64,000 nt of DNA from JAYEJB01 sp034716415 (GTDB taxonomy: Bacteria > Patescibacteriota > Patescibacteriia > SG8-24). The translations under genes and the position numbers were made by a program. The notes below the pieces were generated by a model. It searched no databases, was not told the DNA's origin, and worked only from the letters and a program-made list of their open reading frames with translations. The stretch spans positions 1-64,000 of the forward strand of contig JAYEJB010000059.1 of NCBI GenBank assembly GCA_034716415.1. Reading direction: 5' to 3'. Shown piece by piece: positions 16,694 through 25,925 of the stretch (the stretch's first letter is position 1; each line of letters opens with the position of its first letter).

Positions 16694-16815
16694 GTTGCAC
16701 AGCCTCCTTTGTCATTATGAGGGAGCGGAGCGACCGCGGCAATCCCGTTGGTTTAAGTCCGAACACGGGATTGCTTCGACCTTCGGTCTCGCAATGACAA
16801 AGGAGGCTGTGCAAC
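16694..16815. repeat. REP-like palindrome, copy B
   Basis: This copy is longer than the others: outer arms GTTGCACAGCCTCCTTTGTC and their complement pair perfectly, enclosing the GTCATT...AATGAC ends and the CAATCCCG/CGGGATTG interior. It lies upstream of the plus-strand gene at 16908. Confidence 0.85.
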
Positions 16816-16907
16816 GATCTCAAAATAGACATCCGGCAGTCCGCGTGGGATACTGCCCCTACGGCCGTCAGGCCTATTTTTTGAAGCTCATTCCACAAGG
16901 AGGTCTT

Positions 16908-17411
16908 TTGATAGACGGAAAACAGATATGGCAGGCTATCCTGAAGGACAACGCCTGTATGGAGGAGATGCCGGAAGGGGAACAACAGGACGTCATGCGA
17001 CAATACATCGAGCGTCGCCTGCTCACCGTGTTCGGAAACCTCATCGACGCACCGGCGACCGCGACGAACGTCTATCGCGCGCGCATCGCCCACGCGTCAG
17101 CCTTCATTCTTGAGGGCTGGTTCCTGCGGATGATAGAGGCCTCGACCGAATACAGGGAGAACCCGCTTAGGCGAGCTTTCCTCCTATACGAGATTCAGCT
17201 TCGTAGTTACGCCATGCTTGAGAGGCTCGCTCCGCTTCAGGGTGACATCTTCAACTTCATGCTGATGGACGGCAAGTCCGACAGGAAACATCTCCTAGAG
17301 CTCGGCGTGACCGCGGAAAACATCTGGCAATGCGTCAGGGGCGAGATGACCATCGGCGAGCTATTCGCCGGACAGCCCTACGTCTTCCTCAAACTCTACG
17401 GCAAAAGCTAA
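16908..17411 (+). CDS. 167-aa protein of unknown function
   Basis: I do not recognise this protein. TTG at 16908 is chosen because AAGGAGG sits 4 nt upstream; the longer open frame reaches back into repeat DNA and is not credible. The product is soluble and mostly helical, with a Trp/Met-rich middle (SAFILEGWFLRMIEASTEY, about 61-79) and a final GQPYVFLKLYGKS strand. It is one of three plus-strand genes here and is isolated between two REP-like palindromes, with its own terminator. Its base composition matches the genome. It may be a lineage-specific accessory gene. Confidence 0.65.
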   Translation: MIDGKQIWQAILKDNACMEEMPEGEQQDVMRQYIERRLLTVFGNLIDAPATATNVYRARIAHASAFILEGWFLRMIEASTEYRENPLRRAFLLYEIQLRSYAMLERLAPLQGDIFNFMLMDGKSDRKHLLELGVTAENIWQCVRGEMTIGELFAGQPYVFLKLYGKS

Positions 17412-17437
17412 GACCGCCCTTTCGGGCGGCCTTTTTA
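17412..17437 (+). terminator. Terminator of the 167-aa gene
   Basis: ACCGCCC and GGGCGGC pair around TTTC and are followed by T5. The hairpin begins right after the stop codon. Confidence 0.9.
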
Positions 17438-17458
17438 TCTATTCTCCCCTTTCCTATC

Positions 17459-17551
17459 GTCATTGCGAGACCGGAAGCCACGGTAATCCCGTCGTCACGA
17501 GCCGAAATGACGGGATTGCTTCGTCGGCTGCGGCCTCCTCGCAATGACAAA
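17459..17551. repeat. REP-like palindrome, copy C
   Basis: CGTCATTGCGAG at the left faces CTCGCAATGACA at the right, with AATCCCGTC/GACGGGATT inside. It lies between the convergent 167-aa gene and rpoD. Confidence 0.85.
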
Positions 17552-17585
17552 GAAGGGTGTCTCCGCCCCTTCTCACCTTCTCGCT

Positions 17586-18965
17586 CTAATAATCCCTCAA
17601 CTTGATGATGTCCGGATGTTCTTTTATCTTCTCCAGCGCTTTCGCTTCGATCTGTCTGATACGTTCCCTGGTGACATCGAACTCCTGCCCGACCTCTTCC
17701 AGTGTGTGACTGACACCATCGATCAGACCGAATCGCATCTCCAGGATCTTCTGCTCCCGGGGCGACAACTCCTGGATGATCTCTTTCACGTAATCTTTCA
17801 AAAGCTGCAACGCGGCGGCGCGGTTCGGCGCGACGTTCTTGACGTCCTCCACAAAGTCAACGAGTGTCGAATCCTCGTCGTCCTCACCGACCGAAGTCTC
17901 CAGCGAGACCGTATCCTGCGAAATCTTGATGATGTGCCGCACCTTGTCGACCTCTTCCCCCATCTCCGCGGCGATCTCCTCGGGAAGCGGCTCGCGACCG
18001 AGGTCCTGGATGAGCTGCCGTTCGATCTGCTGGAACCGATTGATCGTCTCGACCATGTGCACGGGAATACGGATGGTCCGGGACTGATCCGCGAGCGCCC
18101 GCGTGATCGCCTGTCTGATCCACCACGTCGCGTAGGTCGAAAACTTGTACCCTTTACGATACTCGAACTTCTTGACCGCGCGGAACAATCCGATGTTGCC
18201 TTCCTGAATGAGGTCGAGCAGTGACAGCTGCTTGCCGACGAACTTCTTCGCGATCGATACCACCAGACGCAAGTTCGCTTCGATCAGCCTCTTCTCGGCC
18301 TCGCGATCGTTGCGCTCCTTGCGTTTGGCGAGCGCGACCTCCTGTTCGGCGTTCAACAGAGGTATCTTGCCGATCTCGCGTAAGTACATCTGAATAGAAT
18401 CCGCGGAGATGTCCGTCAAGTCGAAACGCTTCTTTTCTTTGCTCATCCTGATCTGATCCAGAAGCTGCTCACGATCTTCCTTCCGGCCGATAATCCCCTC
18501 TTTCATCTCGATGACGCCGATGCCGATGCCGTCCAATTCATCCAGGAACTTCTCATAGAGATCGGTGTATTCCTCAAGATCGTTAAAGACGTACAGAACT
18601 TCCGGCTCCGTGATGAATCCGCGCTGCTGACCCTTTTCGATCAATACGGCAATCCTTTCCAGCGTCGGCGGCGCGGATTTCTCCCGTTTTGTCGCTCTGT
18701 GTTTGACCGGAGCTTTCTTCTTCGAGACGACCTTCTTAGCTGGCTTCTTCACGGCCTTCTTCTTCGGGACGGCTTTCTTCTTCGGGACGGCTTTCTTCTT
18801 CGAGACGGCTTTCTTCTTCGAGACGACCTTCTTAGCTGGCTTCTTCACGGCCTTCTTCTTCGGGACGGCTTTCTTCTTCGAGACGACCTTCTTGGCCGGT
18901 TTCTTCACGGCCTTCTTCTTCGGAGCGGCCTTCTTCTTCGTCGTTTTCGTTGCTTTCTTCGCCAT
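17586..18965 (-). CDS. rpoD: Primary sigma factor with a histone-H1-like lysine-rich N-terminal tail
   Basis: The housekeeping sigma factor directs RNA polymerase to promoters. The 459 residues contain a region-1.1-like part (about 100-160), region 1.2 ([16 protein letters not shown], near 185), the region 2 core with [13 protein letters not shown] (near 275), region 3, and region 4 with the promoter-binding helix-turn-helix ([20 protein letters not shown] near 425). The first 98 residues are unusual: almost only Lys, Ala, Val and Pro, built from a repeated [13 protein letters not shown] word (copies near 17, 37 and 69). Such tails recall H1-like DNA-binding proteins. ATG at 18965 is the only start before the tail. 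It follows dnaG by 61 nt, the usual dnaG-rpoD pairing. Confidence 0.96.
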   Translation of the reverse strand: MAKKATKTTKKKAAPKKKAVKKPAKKVVSKKKAVPKKKAVKKPAKKVVSKKKAVSKKKAVPKKKAVPKKKAVKKPAKKVVSKKKAPVKHRATKREKSAPPTLERIAVLIEKGQQRGFITEPEVLYVFNDLEEYTDLYEKFLDELDGIGIGVIEMKEGIIGRKEDREQLLDQIRMSKEKKRFDLTDISADSIQMYLREIGKIPLLNAEQEVALAKRKERNDREAEKRLIEANLRLVVSIAKKFVGKQLSLLDLIQEGNIGLFRAVKKFEYRKGYKFSTYATWWIRQAITRALADQSRTIRIPVHMVETINRFQQIERQLIQDLGREPLPEEIAAEMGEEVDKVRHIIKISQDTVSLETSVGEDDEDSTLVDFVEDVKNVAPNRAAALQLLKDYVKEIIQELSPREQKILEMRFGLIDGVSHTLEEVGQEFDVTRERIRQIEAKALEKIKEHPDIIKLRDY

Positions 18966-19026
18966 AACTCAAAATTCGTGAGTGCCCCTAAATTCCGAGG
19001 ACACATAAACGGACCGTTCGGGACGG

Positions 19027-20844
19027 TTAACCCATGATTTCGTTCAATTGTTCCTGTATCTCCCGAATTCTTTCCATGTCACCCTTTTTTTCTGCCGCGC
19101 CCATGGCCCGGGCTAATTCTTGTTTTTGACGGCTTATTTGGAGCGATTCGAGTTCTCCGATAAGTTTGCCCATCTCTTCCGCGCGCTGTTCGGGGGTCAG
19201 TCCACCGAACTCCTTTTCCGCAAGGAGTTCCAGGATTACGGCCCTGCGCGCTTCTTCATGACTTTCGCGCGCTTCCAACCAGACGTGAAACGATGGAGCA
19301 TTGTCGCCATCGTGCTGAATTGCATTATAGAAACCCCTGAAACTACTGTAAAGTCCGGCATATTCAGGATGTATACCCTCGGACAGGACCGACTCAATCA
19401 ATCTTCGGGCTTCTTGGGGCCAGGAAAAGGCCATTCCGACCACATATTCGGTCACCAACGACTCGCGATTTTTACTCTTTTTAGCCTTAATTGGCGCATC
19501 TGTCGTCGGGTCCGGACTGACCTTCCGACCCTCATACTTTCCGACTTTCAGACCCTTCAATTTCTCGAAAAGAAGCGATTCCGGCGTACTGAACAGCTGT
19601 GCGGCCTTGGTAACCCAATGAGATCGTTCCACCGGATCCGGAATCTTAGCCACCTCGCGCAGAAGTTCGTCGGCTGACCTGCGTTTCGACTCCCCATCAC
19701 CGAAATCCGTCCGCTCCGAAGCGATTTCGGTGTACCAAGCCATGTACGGCACCGCGTCCTCGATCGCTTTCTTCCAGAGCTCGACATCTTTTCTGATACA
19801 GTCATCCGGATCCTTGCCGACACCTTCGGGAAGACGCAACACGCGGACAGCGAATCCCGCCGCGACAGCCGAATCGATCCCGCGACGCGCGGCGTTCTCG
19901 CCGGCGGCATCATCATCGAACGACAGCACGACCCGATCCGCGAACCGCTTGAGGACGGTAAGATGATCGTCGGTAAGCGCAGTTCCGGAACTCGCGATAA
20001 CGTTACGGACGCCCGCCTGATGCGATGAGATGACGTCCATGTTCCCCTCGACCACGACCACGGATCTCTGTTTCCTGATGTCCTGTTTAGCGAGATTGAT
20101 GCCGTACAAGGCACGGCTCTTATTGTAGATCAGTGTCTGTGGCGTGTTGACGTACTTCGGACCGTCCGGATCCTTGCCGTCCGCGCCCGGCATGATACGT
20201 CCGGTGAATCCGATCACTTCTCCGTTCACGTCGAATATCGGAAACATCAATCTCCCGCGGAAACGATCGTACTGTCCGGTGCCCCGTTCACTCTTCACCG
20301 CCAACCCCGCGTTGAATATCTCCTGCTCATTGAAGTCACGCTCCTTCAGGAAAGACGATGTGGCTTCCCAGGAATCCGGCGAAAAACCGAGCATGAAATT
20401 CTCAACGGTCTCATCCGACAACGCGCGACACTTCACGTATTCCCTGGCCGCCTCCGCTTTCGGAGACTCAAGCAGTATCTTGTGGTACAGCTTGGCGGCC
20501 AGTCCGTTGACCTCGTACAACCTGCGTTTCTCCGAACGCTGTCCGTCGTCGGGCCGCCGCTCAAGTTTGACGCCGGCCTTTTCCGCGAGAAGACGCAGTG
20601 CGTCCGGAAATTCCAGCCCCTCTATCTTCATGACGAAGCTGAACATGTCGCCCCCTTCGCCGCAACCGAAGCAATGCCAGATCTGCTTGTCCTGCGAAAC
20701 GAAAAACGACGGGGTCTTCTCCTGATGGAACGGGCAAGGCGCCTTGAAAGACGTCCCTGCCTTACGGAGCTGCATGAAATCACCGATTACCTCGACTATG
20801 TCGAGCCGGTTCTTGATCTCCTCGACTGCGCCGTCTCCTGACAT
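19027..20844 (-). CDS. dnaG: DNA primase
   Basis: DnaG makes RNA primers at the replication fork. The 605 residues begin with a CHC2 zinc finger (CPFHQEKTPSF near 37 and HCFGCG near 58). An AEP/Toprim catalytic core follows, with EVIGFTGR near 208, the Toprim glutamate in VVEGNMD near 265, and the FDDDAAG aspartates near 314. A helical C-terminal part would bind the helicase. Length is typical. It lies just upstream of rpoD on the same strand and 11 nt after the DHH/MYG1-like gene, so the three are probably one transcript. Confidence 0.96.
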   Translation of the reverse strand: MSGDGAVEEIKNRLDIVEVIGDFMQLRKAGTSFKAPCPFHQEKTPSFFVSQDKQIWHCFGCGEGGDMFSFVMKIEGLEFPDALRLLAEKAGVKLERRPDDGQRSEKRRLYEVNGLAAKLYHKILLESPKAEAAREYVKCRALSDETVENFMLGFSPDSWEATSSFLKERDFNEQEIFNAGLAVKSERGTGQYDRFRGRLMFPIFDVNGEVIGFTGRIMPGADGKDPDGPKYVNTPQTLIYNKSRALYGINLAKQDIRKQRSVVVVEGNMDVISSHQAGVRNVIASSGTALTDDHLTVLKRFADRVVLSFDDDAAGENAARRGIDSAVAAGFAVRVLRLPEGVGKDPDDCIRKDVELWKKAIEDAVPYMAWYTEIASERTDFGDGESKRRSADELLREVAKIPDPVERSHWVTKAAQLFSTPESLLFEKLKGLKVGKYEGRKVSPDPTTDAPIKAKKSKNRESLVTEYVVGMAFSWPQEARRLIESVLSEGIHPEYAGLYSSFRGFYNAIQHDGDNAPSFHVWLEARESHEEARRAVILELLAEKEFGGLTPEQRAEEMGKLIGELESLQISRQKQELARAMGAAEKKGDMERIREIQEQLNEIMG

Positions 20845-20855
20845 GTACCTGTCCG

Positions 20856-21668
20856 TTATTTAGTCACGTCGATCAGCTGATCCATACTTAACCGCGACGG
20901 CATGACGTTGGGCGCCAAGTCACCGCCACAGATCAGCATCTGCTTCGAATGATGGAAAAACCAGCCGGCATCCGGTTCACGCCTCTTGAGCTCATCATTG
21001 ATGGGTGTGAGGTCGATACCGCTTTCGACGCTGGCGCGGATGGAATGATAACTGTGCGCCACGTTCATGGTCACGACCAGATTGAAACCCTTCCTGTAGG
21101 CGAAGACGTCGGCATCATGAGCCGATGTCTCGATCGCGACCGCCAGACCGACCATGGATTCGAATTCGATCCGCTTCTCCCAGTCTTTTTCGAGTCGGAT
21201 CAGGTTGAACTGTGTGTGCAGTAGCGCGTCAAGGATGGCGAACCCGATCGACGCGACCGCGTGCGAATCCTTGCCGGCCCGGTCATACTCTCCGCGCAGG
21301 ACCGCCGACACGCTGAAGTCACGATACTCGATCATCGCCAGTTTGCCGGTATCCTCAAGAAGGACCCAGTCGACGACGCGACCGAGCGCCTTGGTGATAT
21401 TACCCTCCAGACTCGCCTTCTCCCTGACATAAGCGAGAACCAACGAGGCAGAACACTCGCCATGGTCGCCCTTATGCTCATCGAACTTTCCGCGCCCGAC
21501 TCCGACATAAGTCTTGTTGGGGTCAGCCTCATCCGCGCCACCCTCAACGGGTCCGGCGTTCGCGAAATCGATACCGGCGTTCTGATAATCAGGCAGAAAG
21601 CGTTTCAAGAGCCACATCGCGCAGACGTCGTCGAGATGGGGCCTGTGGTGAGTGAGAATCGTCTTCAT
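20856..21668 (-). CDS. DHH/MYG1-like predicted metal-dependent phosphoesterase
   Basis: The 270-residue protein starts MKTILTHHRPHLDDVCAMW, a histidine/aspartate-rich motif like the metal site of DHH and MYG1 family enzymes. A second site, FDEHKGDHGECSASLV (about 63-78), matches the position of FDHHQ in MYG1. The C-terminal HSYHSIRA and WFFHHSKQM stretches may complete the active site. MYG1 proteins are nucleases in eukaryotes; the bacterial substrates are unknown. ATG at 21668 is preferred over a longer frame whose extra N-terminus lacks family similarity. It precedes dnaG and rpoD on the same strand. Confidence 0.65.
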   Translation of the reverse strand: MKTILTHHRPHLDDVCAMWLLKRFLPDYQNAGIDFANAGPVEGGADEADPNKTYVGVGRGKFDEHKGDHGECSASLVLAYVREKASLEGNITKALGRVVDWVLLEDTGKLAMIEYRDFSVSAVLRGEYDRAGKDSHAVASIGFAILDALLHTQFNLIRLEKDWEKRIEFESMVGLAVAIETSAHDADVFAYRKGFNLVVTMNVAHSYHSIRASVESGIDLTPINDELKRREPDAGWFFHHSKQMLICGGDLAPNVMPSRLSMDQLIDVTK

Positions 21669-21731
21669 AGGGCTTAAAGTAGCCAAATTAGCCCAAGATG
21701 TTGAGCTTCTCTTATTCCTTAAATTAACCAT

Positions 21732-21761
21732 AAAAAAGAGATGCCGTGAAGAGCGGCATCT
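21732..21761 (-). terminator. Terminator after the small 50-aa reading frame
   Basis: AGATGCCG/CGGCATCT form an 8-bp stem followed on the minus strand by T6. It lies upstream of the MYG1-like gene and supports the idea that something is transcribed through 21773-21925. Confidence 0.85.
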
Positions 21762-21772
21762 GAAGGGGCGCT

Positions 21773-21925
21773 TTACTTGCTGGCGCTATATTCGTCGGCC
21801 AGACTGCTTATCTTGTGCTTCTCCTCGTCGGTCATCGTCCGGGTATCCCCTGTCTCTTCCATTACGCTCTGTCCGAAGTCGACACTGTTCCATCCGGAAT
21901 CGTAACACTGTGCGGCCTCAGGCAA
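21773..21925 (-). CDS. Possible 50-aa small protein
   Basis: A TTG-started frame ends at TAA (21773-21775), 12 nt before a strong terminator. The product would be acidic and polar, with AAQCYDSGWNSVDFGQ near the start and MTDEEKHKISSLADEYSASK at the end. A shorter start at an internal ATG would leave 29 residues. No clear ribosome-binding site was seen and I recognise no family. It may also be the tail of a decayed gene. Confidence 0.3.
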   Translation of the reverse strand: MPEAAQCYDSGWNSVDFGQSVMEETGDTRTMTDEEKHKISSLADEYSASK

Positions 21926-22047
21926 CGTGCACCATCTGCTCTTAACCGCCGACGATCATCTCAAAGAGCGGGAAACGGCTTTGTCGGGACATCTGATTCT
22001 CCTGACATCGACGTAAAAATCCCGTCCAATCGGGATTCTCACGTCGG

Positions 22048-22135
22048 TGGCGGAGGGAGAGGGATTTGAACCCTCGAGACCTCTCGGCCTACCCGCTTTC
22101 CAAGCGGGCGCACTAGACCACTATGCGACCCCTCC
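22048..22135 (-). tRNA. tRNA-Ser (GGA)
   Basis: This is a class II tRNA of 88 nt with encoded CCA. The acceptor GGAGGGG pairs with TCCCTCC, the anticodon stem CCCGC/GCGGG holds the loop TTGGAAA (GGA), a long variable arm follows, and the T-arm contains GGGTTCAAATCCC. The 5' end is at 22135. Confidence 0.95.
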
Positions 22136-22421
22136 GCAGTGGTAGTGGCGTATCGTATTGTAGAACGAGAAACCACTCTATGCAAGGCGTGAAGCGGGCG
22201 GATGCCCGCGATGTCCGACTAACTCCGTCTCAAGTCTGATGCGCAACTCCTTCCGACCGTCAGTGGATTTCAGATACCTTTCTCTGCGTAAGGCATCACG
22301 TTTTGTCGTATACGCCTCATAGCACATCAAAAGAAGAGGCTTTCACCCCTTCGTCGATCTGACCGAACCACTAGACCACTATGCGACCCCTCCGCAGTGG
22401 TAGTGGCGTATCGTATTGTAG
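22111..22421. repeat. 53-bp direct repeat of the tRNA-Ser 5' end and promoter region
   Basis: Positions 22111-22163 and 22369-22421 are identical. The repeat covers the first 25 bases of tRNA-Ser plus 28 bp upstream. The outer copy is cut at its inner side, where it meets the GIY-YIG fragment. This looks like an insertion that regenerated the tRNA start. Confidence 0.9.
22178..22342 (-). pseudogene. C-terminal fragment of a GIY-YIG family nuclease
   Basis: Only about 54 codons remain. KPLLLMCYEAYTTKRDALRR and ERYLKSTDGRKELRIRL match the second half of stand-alone GIY-YIG endonucleases (UPF0213/YhbQ type), where YEA and the RE.YLK helix are conserved. The N-terminal GIY and YIG strands and catalytic arginine are gone. 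A stop codon and then a tRNA-Ser stub lie directly upstream. The fragment sits exactly between the two direct repeats at 22111-22163 and 22369-22421, so it was probably part of what inserted beside the tRNA gene. Confidence 0.75.
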
Positions 22422-22452
22422 CCCTAAATTCACTCTGACAGCAAGGACCGGA

Positions 22453-24222
22453 TCAGTTAACCTTCCAAACATGCACCAACGGCCTATCTTCGTCCGCCAA
22501 GGTCTCAAAAATGTACATCAGACTATTGTCACGATCGAATGCCATGGCTCCGACCTGGAACATCACCTGATCAGATCCGTTCCTGAACATGAACGGCTCA
22601 AGGTCCACGGTCGCATACGGTTGTGGTTCCCACGATTCCATCGTACCGGCGGCGACAGCGGCCAGGTCCGCTGGATCATACATTATCAACTGCGCGACCA
22701 TTTCCGTGCTCCACCAGCCGCGGGACAACGCGCAATCCAGACACGGGCCATTGATATCACCGTACCAGTAGTCACCGAGTCCTTTGGTGCCGACAATCGC
22801 CACTGCCGCGCGATTCCCTGCCGAGAGCCAGGCCGCGCCGGTCCAGGTGTCAGTGTGATGGTATCCGTCCATCGTCCTGGCCGTGTCGCTGAAAAGAGCG
22901 TCGTTCACGTACGAAGTATCGTATTGCAGCAAAGTTGTCGTGCCGAGCCGTGAACCGGGAGCCGGTGGATTTCCATCCTGCCAGGGCGCGACAGCGAAGA
23001 GCGGCGGGCCCTGACCCGACCAACCGCCGTCGCGATAGCGTCCGGTGATGAGTGTGCGCCCTCCCGTGTATGCCGCGGCCCAGTCGACGGGCGCTCCGAA
23101 CATGTAATCGTTGGTGCTGTAGTTATTGCCGTCCGCGACCCACCAGGACCCTCGGGTGTCCGGACTCGACAGATCGACGTCGCACCACATATGCGACGGG
23201 ATGTCTTCCGGCGTGCCGGTCTCCTGAAAGTGTTGGCCCCACGCCAGATGCAGCTTGTCGTTCTCCGGCATATATTCCATGCCGACACGGATGATCTCCA
23301 CGAATGGATCGAACAGTCCTCCCCTGACGTCCGTGAAATCCTGAAGCGCGACCGCACGATTGAGATCCACTGGATCCTTCGTCGCCGATATTATCGGTGC
23401 GGGAATAGTGACCTCCGATACGCTCATGTTCCAGGCGTGTCCCGTGCCGAACAGCGAACCCGGGTAACCGTCGGTCGGGCCGGTGCTGTCACCGGCCGGG
23501 TAATGGGTCATGGCATCACCACCCCACTCCCAACCCATCCATTCCGGATGCGTGGGCAGGCGGAAAGTCCCGCGGTACTCGAAGTCCGAGGCCTGAATCA
23601 GGCTGATACCGGTCGGTGTCGGGACTGGAGTCGGATCAGGTTCCGGTTCGGGCGCGGGCGACGGTGAAGGTGTCGGCGCCGGTGTTCCGGTCAGCCCCTT
23701 ATCCGTCCTGATATCAGCCGCGCCCGCCATCTGTCCGGAGGGGCTGAAATCGGAACCGCTCTCGACCGGACGGTCTTCGGTCCTGTAGTTCACGAAAAAC
23801 GCATCCGGGATGTCACGTACCTGATACCTCCAGTCGGTCCCGTACATTTCACGCGCGGCCGTTTCGTTCTTGACCCAACGAAGCACGCCGCCCCGCTCGA
23901 CCGCGTAGACCATGGGCGACGAGATTATCTTGACCAACAGCTTGCCGGGACGATACGTCACGTTTCCACCAAGCGGAATGTCCGCGAGTAATCCGGAAGT
24001 CACGGTGACCACTCCGGAAAAATCGTCATACCAGCTGAAATACGTCTTCGAGTCCGGAAAGACGTAACGATTACCGTCGCTGTAGTAATAGACGGCTGCG
24101 TATTCATCCGATTTGATGAGCGACCCGTCGGCCAGCTCGCCCATGTCACTGACCGCCGCGACAGGCGAACCTAGCATGACGATTGCCAGCAGGACTATCG
24201 CTATGGATATGGTTCTTTTCAT
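22453..24222 (-). CDS. Secreted protein with CPR-type N-terminal module and a large C-terminal domain
   Basis: The 589-residue protein has a signal peptide (1-23, MKRTISIAIVLLAIVMLG). An N-terminal module (about 30-150) carries GSLIKSDEYAAVYYYSDGNR, then RYVFPDSKTYFSWYDDF and the closing IPDAFFVNY; modules of this kind are frequent in CPR surface proteins and may hold them on the cell wall. A Pro/Thr/Glu-rich linker (180-205) follows. The C-terminal 385 residues are Trp- and Gly-rich with many beta-strand repeats, perhaps a propeller; I do not recognise the family. ATG at 24222 fits the signal peptide. The stop lies 18 nt before the previous reading frame's end of the spermidine-synthase-like gene, so they may share a transcript. 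Confidence 0.7.
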   Translation of the reverse strand: MKRTISIAIVLLAIVMLGSPVAAVSDMGELADGSLIKSDEYAAVYYYSDGNRYVFPDSKTYFSWYDDFSGVVTVTSGLLADIPLGGNVTYRPGKLLVKIISSPMVYAVERGGVLRWVKNETAAREMYGTDWRYQVRDIPDAFFVNYRTEDRPVESGSDFSPSGQMAGAADIRTDKGLTGTPAPTPSPSPAPEPEPDPTPVPTPTGISLIQASDFEYRGTFRLPTHPEWMGWEWGGDAMTHYPAGDSTGPTDGYPGSLFGTGHAWNMSVSEVTIPAPIISATKDPVDLNRAVALQDFTDVRGGLFDPFVEIIRVGMEYMPENDKLHLAWGQHFQETGTPEDIPSHMWCDVDLSSPDTRGSWWVADGNNYSTNDYMFGAPVDWAAAYTGGRTLITGRYRDGGWSGQGPPLFAVAPWQDGNPPAPGSRLGTTTLLQYDTSYVNDALFSDTARTMDGYHHTDTWTGAAWLSAGNRAAVAIVGTKGLGDYWYGDINGPCLDCALSRGWWSTEMVAQLIMYDPADLAAVAAGTMESWEPQPYATVDLEPFMFRNGSDQVMFQVGAMAFDRDNSLMYIFETLADEDRPLVHVWKVN

Positions 24223-24240
24223 ACGATTATTCCATTCCGG

Positions 24241-25791
24241 TCAGGAACGATCCTGATCCCCGACCATCTCCACCATCGCTTCTGAAATCATTCCGTCGGT
24301 CATGTGCTCGATCGGAGCCCAGTCGTCAGTGAAGACACCGGTATCACCGTCATAAGCCACGCGTCGCGCCGCCAGGAAGGCTTCCGCGACATCCGCGTAA
24401 TCCTCGGGGAGGCTGCCCGCGACCGCGGTGAAATCAGGCGCGGTATTCCCGGCGATAACGAGCCAGTTCCACGAACTGCCGGCCTTGAGCACGTAGACAT
24501 GAGGGAAGACCGAGGCGACCGTGTTGGTCATGACCGTCAGCAGGCGCGAATCGGCATGCGGGGCGTTGATGTTCATCGCGGCAAAACCCCGGTCAGACAG
24601 CCTATCGCGGACCGAAGAAAAGAATTCCCGGGACGCCATGTGAGACGGGATATACAACTGCGTACTGTACGCGTCGATGATGATGTTATCGTACTGTTCG
24701 TCACCGGAAGTCAGGAATTCCCGACCGTCCCGCTCGACGATCTTCAGGGGCAGTTCATCCAGTGCGAAATACTGCCTGGCTGCGTCGACGACCGCACCAT
24801 CTATCTCCACGCCCACGATATCCATGACGGTTCCGTCCGGTAGCGCGGAAACGTACTGTCTGACCAGGGTACCACCGGCAAGACCCAGGACAGCAGCCTT
24901 CGAGTGAGGCGTCTCGCTGCCTCCGAGAAACGGAATAGCCGCGAAATGGTCGTAATAATAACGCGTCCTCCCGCCATCAGGCCGGTAGACCGACTGAACA
25001 CCGCTCGCTTCGTTGAACGTCAGATAACGGATGCCGCCCCGCTCCTCGATCCTGATGAGCTGATACGGGGAGTCATGCTCGTAGACCACGGTTTCGGGCC
25101 TGCTCCTTCCCTGAACGACGACAAGCGATATCGCCAGCGCCACGACACAGACCGCGATCGGCCTCATCACACCCCGCACGAACAGCATCCCGAGAACGCC
25201 GAGCACTACCGCAATGGAAATCATGGTCGCGCGCACCCCGAATTCCGGTACGAATACGAGTGTCGGAGTCACGGTTCCGATGACACTGCCGACAGTCGAT
25301 ATCGCGAAATACTTTCCGGCTACAGCGCCGACATCTTCACCGTCCTCGGCCCATCTCGCGAGTATGAACGGCCCAGCCATGGCAAGCAGGAAGACGGGCA
25401 GCGAAAAAACCAGGAACGAAACCAGAAGCGAACCCGCAAAAAGCACGGCGGTCGCTCCGCCGAAATCGGTCAAAAGTTTCGGCACAGAAACGGAAATCCT
25501 GCCTGTAGCCCACATGCCCAGCATGAGAAGGACAGATGCCCCGCACAGGAACAACCCCAAGACGCGCGCATCGGCGAACCTGGACGTGAGCTTACCTCCG
25601 AACCAGTAACCCAACGACATCGACAACAGCACGGTCACGATAAGCGCCGTCCAGACGAACAACGACGCGCCGAAATGCGGCGCCAGCACCCGTGACGCCG
25701 TAATCTCGATCGCCATCACCGACGCACCGACGGTAAAAGCCGTGACAGCAAGCATGACGGATTTCATCTTATGTTTGACCGTATTTATCAT
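24241..25791 (-). CDS. Membrane-fused spermidine-synthase-like methyltransferase-fold protein
   Basis: The protein has about 516 residues if it starts at ATG 25791. The N-terminal 215 residues hold seven or so membrane spans (for example ITASRVLAPHFGASLFVW near 20 and FAISTVGSVIGTVTP near 150). The C-terminal half is a spermidine-synthase-type Rossmann domain. It has the nucleotide-binding stretch VLGLAGGTLVRQ near 300, an acidic residue after the next strand (GVEIDG), and DNIIIDAYS near 375. Such fusions are common and are not proven to make polyamines. The start is uncertain because no clear ribosome-binding site was found; ATG at 25767 is an alternative. Confidence 0.8.
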   Translation of the reverse strand: MINTVKHKMKSVMLAVTAFTVGASVMAIEITASRVLAPHFGASLFVWTALIVTVLLSMSLGYWFGGKLTSRFADARVLGLFLCGASVLLMLGMWATGRISVSVPKLLTDFGGATAVLFAGSLLVSFLVFSLPVFLLAMAGPFILARWAEDGEDVGAVAGKYFAISTVGSVIGTVTPTLVFVPEFGVRATMISIAVVLGVLGMLFVRGVMRPIAVCVVALAISLVVVQGRSRPETVVYEHDSPYQLIRIEERGGIRYLTFNEASGVQSVYRPDGGRTRYYYDHFAAIPFLGGSETPHSKAAVLGLAGGTLVRQYVSALPDGTVMDIVGVEIDGAVVDAARQYFALDELPLKIVERDGREFLTSGDEQYDNIIIDAYSTQLYIPSHMASREFFSSVRDRLSDRGFAAMNINAPHADSRLLTVMTNTVASVFPHVYVLKAGSSWNWLVIAGNTAPDFTAVAGSLPEDYADVAEAFLAARRVAYDGDTGVFTDDWAPIEHMTDGMISEAMVEMVGDQDRS

Positions 25792-25837
25792 ATAGACACA
25801 CTTTTTTTCCATACCGACGATGGGGCAGGAAGGGTCG

Positions 25838-25925
25838 AGCTGGAGCGGAGAAAGGGAACAAAGCGGAGATTGAAATTTTTCTCCGCTCTCTCTGCTTTCT
25901 CTACTCAATTTCCTCCTCAACTTTC
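25838..25925. repeat. Word-array hairpin, GCGGAGAAAG class
   Basis: GAGCGGAGAAAGGGAACAAA and GCGGAGATT on the left face CTCCGCTCTCTCTGCTTTCTC on the right. The right arm runs into the last codons of lgt. It lies between the spermidine-synthase-like gene and lgt. Confidence 0.7.

Noticed and set aside
16653..17093. Minus-strand frame opposite the 167-aa gene
   Set aside because: It starts inside the gene and ends in a REP-like palindrome; the plus-strand gene has better signals.
18699..19037. Phe/Leu-rich plus-strand frames opposite the rpoD tail
   Set aside because: They are the complement of lysine-rich repeats and have no independent support.
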